Part shown: positions 1-5,317 of the stretch, in pieces | Position numbering within the stretch: the first letter of the stretch is position 1 | Layout: every line of letters begins with the position of its first letter | Assembly: GCA_035264365.1 (NCBI GenBank) | Contig: DATFQI010000349.1 | Coordinates: 1-12,720 of the forward strand | Source: DATFQI01 sp035264365 | Lineage (GTDB): Bacteria; Actinomycetota; Thermoleophilia; Solirubrobacterales; Solirubrobacteraceae | DNA: 12,720 bases | Reading direction: 5' to 3' | Notes under the pieces: model-generated | Databases searched by the model: none | The model's input: the letters and a program-made list of their open reading frames with translations, nothing else | Told to the model about the DNA's origin: nothing | Program-made: the position numbers and the translations under genes

Positions 1-43
1 GCACGCCGCCGACGATCGCGATCCAGGCCGCCCCGCGTCGCAT
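1..43 (-). CDS. Start of a minus-strand gene, cut by the left edge (possible signal peptide)
   Basis: Only about 14 codons are visible. Reading leftward from base 43 gives M-R-R-G-A-A-W-I-A-I-V-G-G-V, a short basic N-terminus followed by a hydrophobic run. This is typical of a signal peptide or first membrane segment. An in-frame GTG at base 52 is an alternative start. The purine-rich GAGGA lies just before the ATG but with spacing too short for a good ribosome binding site. The gene would diverge from the esterase at 84, leaving about 40 bp for both promoters. No function can be assigned, and with so little sequence the call itself is tentative. Confidence 0.35.
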   Translation of the reverse strand, partial: MRRGAAWIAIVGGV

Positions 44-83
44 CGTCCTCACGCTAGTGCCAAGGCCGGGATACTCCGGAGCG

Positions 84-893
84 ATGAGGATCGGCCTCGC
101 GCTCATCGCGGTCGGCGCCGTCGCCGCCGGAGCCGTCGCGCTCGCCCGCTCGCCGGGCCGAGAGGACGGCGAGGCCGGCGTGACGACGCGCCGCTACGAA
201 CTGCGCTCGCGCTTCGTCGACAGGACGCTCCCGCAGGTAGCGGCGGTCCCGCCCGGCGGCGGCGAGGGCCGGCCGCTGCTCGTGTTCCTCCACGGCCGCG
301 GCGACGACGGCGAGGAGTCCAACGCCAACGACGCGTTCCTGCGTGCGCTCGCCGCGCAGGGGAAGCGCGCGCCGGTCGTCGTCTTCCCCAACGGCGGCGA
401 GGCGTCCTACTGGCACCGCCGCCGCGGCGGCGACTGGGCGCGCTACATGCTCGACGAGGTGATCCCGGACGCGGTCCGCCGCTTCGGCGCCGACCGCGAC
501 CGCATCGCCATCGGCGGGATCTCGATGGGCGGCTACGGCGCCTACGAGATCGCCCGCTTGCGCCCCAGGCGCTTCTGCGCGGTCGGCGGGCACTCGGCCG
601 CCACCTGGCTGGCCGCGGGCGACAGCGCGCCCGGCGCCTTCGACGACGCCGCCGACTTCGAGCGCCACGACGTCGTCGGGCTCGCGCAGGAGCGCGGCCG
701 CCGGCCGTGGCGGCGCGCGGCGCTGTGGCTCGACGGCGGCGACCGCGACCCGTTCCTCACCTCCGACCGCGCGTTCGCGGGCGCGCTCGGCATTCGCATG
801 CGCGTCTCGCCAGGCGGCCACGACGGCGACTACTGGCACCGCCACTACCGCGACTACCTGCGCTTCTACGCGCGGGCGCTGGAGCGCTGCTGA
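84..893 (+). CDS. Exported or membrane-anchored esterase-type alpha/beta hydrolase
   Basis: A 269-residue alpha/beta-hydrolase resembling the esterase D / feruloyl-esterase group (putative esterase family). It should hydrolyse an ester substrate that cannot be named. Residues 1-21 form an uninterrupted hydrophobic helix after M-R, an N-terminal signal or anchor with no lipobox cysteine, so it probably acts outside the cytoplasm. The core has an H-G-R-G-D-D-G oxyanion-type loop, the nucleophile motif G-I-S-M-G at 145-149 (Ser147), an acidic segment D-G-G-D-R-D at 217-222 for the catalytic Asp, and His246 in G-G-H-D-G. The triad is therefore complete. ATG at 84 is preferred over an in-frame GTG at 57 because it puts the hydrophobic helix at the N-terminus. 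GGAG at 78-81 is too close to be an ideal ribosome binding site; a GATACT hexamer at 70-75 suggests a very short or absent leader. The gene converges on the next gene with a 7-nt gap. Confidence 0.85.
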   Translation: MRIGLALIAVGAVAAGAVALARSPGREDGEAGVTTRRYELRSRFVDRTLPQVAAVPPGGGEGRPLLVFLHGRGDDGEESNANDAFLRALAAQGKRAPVVVFPNGGEASYWHRRRGGDWARYMLDEVIPDAVRRFGADRDRIAIGGISMGGYGAYEIARLRPRRFCAVGGHSAATWLAAGDSAPGAFDDAADFERHDVVGLAQERGRRPWRRAALWLDGGDRDPFLTSDRAFAGALGIRMRVSPGGHDGDYWHRHYRDYLRFYARALERC

Positions 894-900
894 ACCGCCC

Positions 901-1512
901 TCAGGCGTCGTCGTGCCGGTCCGAGGGGCCGGAGCGGCTGAACGGCAGGGCCTGGAACTGCATCAACACGAGCCCCACGTCCTCGACCGGCCGGTCCTCC
1001 CCGGCGGCGTCGCGCGCGGCGACCTCCGCCTCGATCGCGGCCACCTCCTCGAGCACGCCTCGCAGCGCGAGGGCGAGCCGCTCCCAGCCCTCGGCGTCGA
1101 GCCGCAGCGCGGTGCGCGTGATGTGGGCGTCGCGGCGGTCGAACCCGCCGGCGGCGTTGGACGCGCGGCCGTAGTCGTAGATCTGCTGCAGGGCGGCGTC
1201 GACGGCGGCCTGCTTGGCGACGGGCGGCGCCTGCTCCCAGGCGTCGTCGGAGATGCGCGGGCGCTCGTAGGCGCGATAATGGCGCTGGATCGCGCCGCGG
1301 ACGCGGGTCTCCTTGACGAGCTCGATCAGCCCGAGCTGATTGAGCTTGCGCACGTGGTAGGCGACGACGCCGATGTCGGCGTCCAGGATGCGCGCGAGCT
1401 CGACGGCGCTCGCGGTGCGCTCCTCGAGGATCGCGAGGACCCTGACGCGGAGCGGGTGGCCGAGCGCCCGCACGTAGCGCGGGTCGCCGATGTTCTCGAT
1501 CTGGCTGGTCAA
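901..1512 (-). CDS. ArsR-like winged-helix transcriptional regulator
   Basis: A 203-residue DNA-binding protein. Residues 10-80 form a winged helix-turn-helix of ArsR/MarR-like type, with the signature A-L-G-H-P-L-R-V-R-V-L near 16-26, a helix-turn-helix at about 34-57 (recognition helix V-V-A-Y-H-V-R-K-L) and a wing ending in R-H-Y near 77-79. The C-terminal half is helical and acidic and probably serves dimerisation or ligand sensing. There is no cysteine in the protein, so it is not a classical thiol-type metal sensor. The start is a TTG at 1512; no ATG or GTG lies just upstream in frame, and the conserved domain begins soon after. No Shine-Dalgarno sequence is present at usable spacing, but a -10-like hexamer ends 7 nt before the TTG. 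It follows the TetR gene on the same strand after 82 nt. Its target is unknown; divergent or neighbouring genes are candidates. Confidence 0.85.
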   Translation of the reverse strand: MTSQIENIGDPRYVRALGHPLRVRVLAILEERTASAVELARILDADIGVVAYHVRKLNQLGLIELVKETRVRGAIQRHYRAYERPRISDDAWEQAPPVAKQAAVDAALQQIYDYGRASNAAGGFDRRDAHITRTALRLDAEGWERLALALRGVLEEVAAIEAEVAARDAAGEDRPVEDVGLVLMQFQALPFSRSGPSDRHDDA

Positions 1513-1519
1513 GGTCCCG

Positions 1520-1525
1520 ATTGTG
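1520..1525 (-). promoter_or_regulatory. Possible -10 element for the ArsR-like gene (leaderless)
   Basis: On the minus strand CACAAT is followed by exactly 7 nt and then the TTG start at 1512. It matches the TATAAT consensus at four of six positions, and I see no convincing -35. The spacing is the same as for the two stronger divergent promoters around base 2222, which is the main reason for listing it. Confidence 0.25.
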
Positions 1526-1594
1526 TCAGCGTCGATACCGGAATGCTCGGGCGACGGACGGAAGTGCGAACCGCTGGACGGCGTTCAGCAACCG

Positions 1595-2191
1595 TCAGTG
1601 TGACAGCAGATCCACGTAGCCGTCCGCGATCGCGGCCGCCGAGAGACGCCCGCGCGGGCGATACCACTGCGCGGTGTGGTTGACCATCCCGAGCAGCGCG
1701 GAGAGCGCGAGCCTCGGGTCGGAGTCGGTGTCGGGGCGGGCGGGGCGGCATCTCGCGAGCGCGTCCTCGACGAGCCGCTCGAACGCCTTGCGGCTGGCGC
1801 GCACGCCGCGCCACGCGGCGCCGCGCTCGATCACGTGGCGCTCCTGCTGGAAGACGAGCATGTGGTCGCGGTGCGCGACGACGTGCTCGACCCACAGGCG
1901 CACGAGCGCCCGCAGCTGCTTGGCCGGCTCGCGCGGCTCCGCCAGCAGGGCCTCGGCCTGCTCGAGCAGCGGGTCCATCAGCTGGTCGCAGATGGCGCGC
2001 AGCAGCTGCTCCTTGGAGCCGAAGTAGTGGTAGAGGCTGCCGGTCGCGAGGCCGAGCGCCTCGGCCAGCTCCGGCACCGAAGTCTGGTCGTACCCGCGCT
2101 CGGCGAACACGTGCGCGGCGCCGAGCACGACCTCCGCCTGCCGGCGGTTGTAGCGCTCGCGCAGCGCGGGTCTGGTCGGACGGACGCCCAC
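1595..2191 (-). CDS. TetR-family repressor, likely local regulator of the acyl-CoA operon
   Basis: A 198-residue TetR-type regulator. The N-terminal domain (about residues 18-64) shows the family pattern: A-A-H-V-F-A-E-R-G-Y-D-Q-T-S-V, then the helix-turn-helix E-L-A-E-A-L-G-L-A-T-G-S-L-Y-H-Y-F at 41-57 and the following K-E-Q-L-L. The remaining 130 residues are a helical ligand-binding and dimerisation domain. The open frame extends to 2296, but that would run across the operator and into the divergent gene. GTG at 2191 gives normal family length and lies 7 nt after a TAATGT -10 hexamer, so a leaderless transcript is likely. It is divergent from the acyl-CoA dehydrogenase gene with a large palindrome between. 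The standard inference is repression of itself and the operon, relieved by an acyl-CoA ligand. Mycobacterial leucine-degradation clusters also carry a TetR gene, as I recall them. Confidence 0.87.
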   Translation of the reverse strand: MGVRPTRPALRERYNRRQAEVVLGAAHVFAERGYDQTSVPELAEALGLATGSLYHYFGSKEQLLRAICDQLMDPLLEQAEALLAEPREPAKQLRALVRLWVEHVVAHRDHMLVFQQERHVIERGAAWRGVRASRKAFERLVEDALARCRPARPDTDSDPRLALSALLGMVNHTAQWYRPRGRLSAAAIADGYVDLLSH

Positions 2192-2198
2192 ACCGGCG

Positions 2199-2228
2199 AC
2201 ATTACCGAATGTGCATTCGAACTTCGAA
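2199..2228 (-). promoter_or_regulatory. Promoter of the TetR gene, mirror image of the operon promoter (leaderless)
   Basis: On the minus strand TTCGAA (2228-2223), an 18-nt spacer and TAATGT (2204-2199, TANNNT pattern) are followed by 7 nt and the GTG at 2191. The layout mirrors the plus-strand promoter exactly around base 2222, with the two -35 candidates back to back. No Shine-Dalgarno sequence precedes the GTG. Confidence 0.5.
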
Positions 2229-2241
2229 TCCTCATTCGGTA
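2203..2241. promoter_or_regulatory. 39-bp nested palindromic operator between TetR and acyl-CoA dehydrogenase genes
   Basis: An outer pair TACCGAATG (2203-2211) and CATTCGGTA (2233-2241) is perfectly complementary. An inner pair ATTCGAA (2215-2221) and TTCGAAT (2223-2229) is also perfect. Both are centred on C2222; 17 of 19 positions per arm pair. The same bases can be read as four CGAAT/ATTCG half-sites starting at 2206, 2215, 2225 and 2234, that is two 14-bp dyads (CGAATG-TG-CATTCG and an imperfect copy) whose centres are 19 bp apart. This layout suits two TetR dimers bound about two helical turns apart. It covers the region between the two -10 hexamers, so binding should block both promoters. 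The palindrome is directly seen; the ligand and protein assignment are inferred from position. Confidence 0.8.
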
Positions 2242-2245
2242 CATT
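2216..2245 (+). promoter_or_regulatory. Promoter of the acyl-CoA dehydrogenase-carboxylase operon (leaderless)
   Basis: A -10 hexamer TACATT at 2240-2245 fits the actinobacterial TANNNT pattern. The -35 candidate is TTCGAA at 2216-2221 (weak match, 18-nt spacer). Seven nucleotides separate the -10 from ATG 2253, and there is no Shine-Dalgarno sequence before that ATG. Transcription would therefore start at or next to the A of the start codon. The whole element except the end of the -10 lies inside the palindrome. Confidence 0.5.
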
Positions 2246-2252
2246 CCCGCGC

Positions 2253-3386
2253 ATGGACTTCGACCTCTCCGACGACCACGAGCTGATCCGCCGCACCGTC
2301 CGCGACTTCGCAGAGGGCGAGGTGAAGCCCGTCGCGGAGGAGCTGGACCGCGAGAAGCGCTTCCCGTACGAGATCGTCGAGAAGCTCGGCGGGTTGGGGC
2401 TGATGGGGATCCCGTTCCCGGAGGAGTACGGCGGCGGCGGGGGCGACTCGCTCGCCTACGCGCTGGCCGTCGAGGAGCTCACGCGCGTGGACTCCTCGGT
2501 CGCGATCACGATGTGCGCGCACACCTCGCTCGGCACCCAGCCGATCTACCTGTTCGGGACCGAGGACCAGAAGCAGCGCTACCTGCCCGACCTGTGCGCC
2601 GGCCGCAAGCTCGGCGCCTTCGGGCTCACCGAGCCCGAGGCCGGGTCTGATGCCGGCAACGTCCGCACGCGCGCCAAGCTCGACGACGACGGCTGGGTGA
2701 TCGACGGTGCCAAGCAGTTCATCACCAACGCCGGCACGGACATCTCCGGCCACGTCGCGATCACGGCCCGGACCGGCGAGGACGAGATCTCCAACCTGAT
2801 CGTCGAGAACGGCACCGGCGGCTACTCCCAGGGCGAGCCGTACCGCAAGATGGGCTGGAACGCGTCCGACACGCGGCCGCTGACCTTCGAGGACTGCCGG
2901 GTGCCGGAGGAGAACCTGCTCGGCCCGCGCGGCAGCGGCTTCAAGCAGTTCCTGCACATCCTCGACATCGGCCGCATCGGCGTGGCGGCGATGGGCGTCG
3001 GCCTGGCGCAGGGCGCGCTCGACGAGGCGCTCGCCTACGCCAAGGAGCGCCGGGCGTTCGGCAAGCCGATCTCCAAGTACCAGGCGATCCAGGCCAAGCT
3101 CGCCGACCTCTCGACCGAGATCGAGGCGGCGCGGCTGCTCGTCTACAAGGCCGCCAAGCTCAAGGACCTCGGCCGCAACTTCACGCTGACGGCGGCCCAG
3201 GCCAAGCTCAAGACGGGCCGGCTCGCCGTGCGCGCGACCGAGGAGGCGGTGCAGATCCACGGCGGCTACGGCTACATCGAGGAGTACCCCGTCTGCCGCT
3301 TCTACCGCGACGCCAAGATCCTCACGATCGGCGAGGGCACGGACGAGGTGCAGCAGATGGTGATCGCGCGGGCCCTCGGGGCGTGA
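2253..3386 (+). CDS. Acyl-CoA dehydrogenase (short/branched-chain type)
   Basis: A 377-residue, full-length FAD flavoenzyme that introduces the alpha-beta double bond into an acyl-CoA, passing electrons to electron-transfer flavoprotein. Landmarks in order: the N-terminal helical domain from M-D-F-D-L-S-D-D-H-E-L, the flavin/substrate segment F-G-L-T-E-P-E-A-G-S-D, the middle beta domain, and the C-terminal helical domain with E-R-R-A-F-G-K and Q-I-H-G-G-Y-G-Y. The catalytic glutamate is E361 in I-G-E-G-T-D-E, the position used by short- and medium-chain enzymes. Isovaleryl-CoA dehydrogenase instead uses a glutamate on helix G, where this protein has G240 (L-D-I-G-R-I). Context next to a methylcrotonyl-CoA-type carboxylase suggests isovaleryl- or another branched acyl-CoA as substrate, as in the actinobacterial AcdH clusters, but the residue pattern allows a broader short-chain role. 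ATG 2253 is chosen over GTG 2211, which lies within the operator. Its stop overlaps the next start by 4 nt. Confidence 0.93.
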   Translation: MDFDLSDDHELIRRTVRDFAEGEVKPVAEELDREKRFPYEIVEKLGGLGLMGIPFPEEYGGGGGDSLAYALAVEELTRVDSSVAITMCAHTSLGTQPIYLFGTEDQKQRYLPDLCAGRKLGAFGLTEPEAGSDAGNVRTRAKLDDDGWVIDGAKQFITNAGTDISGHVAITARTGEDEISNLIVENGTGGYSQGEPYRKMGWNASDTRPLTFEDCRVPEENLLGPRGSGFKQFLHILDIGRIGVAAMGVGLAQGALDEALAYAKERRAFGKPISKYQAIQAKLADLSTEIEAARLLVYKAAKLKDLGRNFTLTAAQAKLKTGRLAVRATEEAVQIHGGYGYIEEYPVCRFYRDAKILTIGEGTDEVQQMVIARALGA

Positions 3387-5317
3387 TCGACCCCGTCCTG
3401 ATCGCCAACCGCGGTGAGATCGCGGTAAGGATCGCCGCCACCGCGCGGCGGCTCGGCCTTGCCACCGCGGCGGTGTTCACGCCCGTCGACGCCGGCGCCC
3501 CGCACGTCGACGCGGCCGATATCGCGATCGAGATCGGCTCGTACCTCGACGCTGACGCGGTCGTGGAGGCCGCGGGGCGCGCCGGCGCGCACTCGGTCCA
3601 TCCGGGCTACGGCTTCCTGAGCGAGAACGCGGCGTTCGCGCGCGCGGTCGAGGCGGCCGGGCTGGCGTGGGTCGGTCCGCCTGCCGACGCGATCGAGCTG
3701 ATGGGCGACAAGGCGCGCGCGAAGGCGCTCGCGCGCGAGGCCGGCGTGCCGGTCGTGCCGGGCGTCGAGGGCGAGGACGTCTCGCTGGAGCAGATGCGCG
3801 CGTTCGCGGACGAGCACGGCTACCCGGTCGTGATCAAGGCCGTGGCGGGCGGCGGCGGCAAGGGGATGCGCGCCGTGCGCGCCGCGGGCGAGCTCGAGGC
3901 GTCGCTGGACGCCGCGCGGCGCGAGGGCAAGGCCGCGTTCGGCGACGCGCGCGTGCTCGTGGAGCGCTACCTGGAGCGCCCGCGCCACATCGAGATCCAA
4001 GTGCTCGCGGACGCGCACGGGAACGTCGTGCACCTCGGCGAGCGCGAGTGCTCGCTGCAGCGCCGCCACCAGAAGGTCATCGAGGAGGCGCCGTCGCCGG
4101 TGGCCGACGACTCGCTGCGCGCCCGAATGGGGGAGGCCGCGGTGGCGCTCGCGCGCGCCTGCGGCTACGCCGGCGCCGGCACCGTCGAGTTCATCGCCCC
4201 GGGCGACGCCTCCGAGTTCTTCTTCCTGGAGATGAACACCCGCCTGCAGGTCGAGCACCCGGTCACCGAGCTCGTCTACGGCGTCGACCTCGTCGAGCAG
4301 CAGCTGCGCGTGGCGGCCGGTGAACCGCTGGAGCTGCGTCAGGAGGAGCTGGTGCCGCGCGGCCACGCGGTCGAGGCGCGCCTGTACGCCGAGGACCCGG
4401 CCCACGGCTTCCTGCCCGCGGTCGGCACGGTCCGCCGCTACGTCGAGCCCGTAGGTGCGCGGATGGACTCCGGCATCCGCGAGGGCAGCGTCGTCGGCAC
4501 CGACTACGACCCGATGCTGGCGAAGGTGATCGCGCACGGCGAGGACCGGCCGGCCGCGCTACGGCGGCTGGCGCGGGCGCTCGGCGAGCTGGAGCTGCTC
4601 GGGGTGAAGACGAACGCCGCGTTCTCGCGCGCGCTGCTCGAGCGCGAGGACGTGCGCGCGGGCGAGATCGACACCGGCCTGCTCGAGCGGATCCTGGCCG
4701 CGCAAGAAAGGGGTCTGACCCCTTTCTTGCATGCGCCGGAGGATCTCGTGCCGGCGGCCGTGCTCGCCGCAGCGGGCACCGCGGTGCCCGCAGGCCCGTT
4801 CCGGCTGCGGCTCGAGGGCCACGGCGAGGTGCGTGTGGCGGACGGCCGCGTGCGCGCGGGCGGCCGCGAGTGGCGCGCGGCGGTGGCGCCCGCCGCGCCG
4901 GCCGGGGCGCCGGGCGTGACCGCGCCGGGGCCGCCGGTCCCGGGCGCCGGCCCGGGGGGCGCGCTCGTCCGCGTGACGCTCGACGGCATCGCCCGCCGCT
5001 ACGCCTTCGCCCGCGACGGCGACGCGCTCTGGATCGCCCGCGACGGGCACCACCTGGAGCTGCGGGTCGCGCGCACGGCGCGCGGCGGCGCCGCCCACGG
5101 GGAGGACTCGCTGGAGGCGCCGATGCCCGGCACGGTGCTGCTCGTCCATGCCGAGAACGGCCAGGAGGTCGAGGAGGGGGAGGTGCTCGTCGTGATCGAG
5201 TCGATGAAGATGGAGCTCTCGATCGCGGCCCCGCACGCGGGCACGGTCCAGGGCCTCGACGTGGCGCCGGGCGACAGGGTCGGCCTGCGCCAGGTGCTGG
5301 CGGAGGTGGTCGCATGA
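3383..5317 (+). CDS. mccA: Acyl-CoA carboxylase alpha subunit: biotin carboxylase plus biotin carrier domain (methylcrotonyl-CoA type)
   Basis: A 644-residue biotin enzyme subunit that carboxylates its own biotin with ATP and bicarbonate and hands the carboxyl group to the beta subunit. Order: biotin carboxylase N-domain (about 1-115, with A-N-R-G-E-I-A and H-P-G-Y-G-F-L-S-E-N), ATP-grasp domain (glycine loop G-G-G-G-K-G-M at 156-162; C223 and K231 in the segment ending R-R-H-Q-K; catalytic E283-M-N-T-R287 and E291-H), C-domain to about 440, a Pro/Ala/Gly-rich linker near 493-532, and a biotinyl domain with E606-S-M-K609-M, K609 being the biotin site. A loop is missing near residue 52: I-G-S-Y-L stands where E. 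coli AccC has six extra residues between G and S-Y-L. Codons 440-450 are supplied by a REP-like palindrome. GTG 3383 sits in a GTGA overlap with the upstream stop, with no strong Shine-Dalgarno sequence, so translation is probably coupled. Propionyl- or acetyl-CoA carboxylase alpha subunits look similar; the methylcrotonyl call rests on the beta partner. Confidence 0.92.
   Translation: MIDPVLIANRGEIAVRIAATARRLGLATAAVFTPVDAGAPHVDAADIAIEIGSYLDADAVVEAAGRAGAHSVHPGYGFLSENAAFARAVEAAGLAWVGPPADAIELMGDKARAKALAREAGVPVVPGVEGEDVSLEQMRAFADEHGYPVVIKAVAGGGGKGMRAVRAAGELEASLDAARREGKAAFGDARVLVERYLERPRHIEIQVLADAHGNVVHLGERECSLQRRHQKVIEEAPSPVADDSLRARMGEAAVALARACGYAGAGTVEFIAPGDASEFFFLEMNTRLQVEHPVTELVYGVDLVEQQLRVAAGEPLELRQEELVPRGHAVEARLYAEDPAHGFLPAVGTVRRYVEPVGARMDSGIREGSVVGTDYDPMLAKVIAHGEDRPAALRRLARALGELELLGVKTNAAFSRALLEREDVRAGEIDTGLLERILAAQERGLTPFLHAPEDLVPAAVLAAAGTAVPAGPFRLRLEGHGEVRVADGRVRAGGREWRAAVAPAAPAGAPGVTAPGPPVPGAGPGGALVRVTLDGIARRYAFARDGDALWIARDGHHLELRVARTARGGAAHGEDSLEAPMPGTVLLVHAENGQEVEEGEVLVVIESMKMELSIAAPHAGTVQGLDVAPGDRVGLRQVLAEVVA
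4702..4730. repeat. 29-bp REP-like palindrome inside the carboxylase alpha gene
   Basis: GCAAGAAAGGGGTC (4702-4715), one T, then GACCCCTTTCTTGC (4717-4730): a perfect 14-bp inverted repeat with a 1-nt centre. The core AAAGGGGTC-T-GACCCCTTT resembles short palindromes scattered through many actinobacterial and proteobacterial genomes; this is from memory and was not searched. It is richer in A/T than its surroundings. It is read in frame as Q-E-R-G-L-T-P-F-L-H (residues 441-450), at the junction after the biotin carboxylase domain where insertion would be tolerated. No target-site duplication is evident. A chance origin is very unlikely for arms this long with so small a centre. Confidence 0.85.

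Noticed and set aside
1594..1604. GTCA-GTG-TGAC small palindrome at the TetR gene end
   Set aside because: Four-base arms are too short to mean anything, and no terminator follows.
2192..2296. Longer TetR start at 2296
   Set aside because: It would cover the operator and the divergent gene's first codons; the added residues match no TetR N-terminus.
4870..5313. In-frame upstream extension of the beta carboxylase subunit (possible alpha-beta fusion)
   Set aside because: The extension lies in a different frame from the alpha subunit's real reading and has no domain; the strong ribosome site at 5302-5306 and the ATGA overlap fix the start at 5314.
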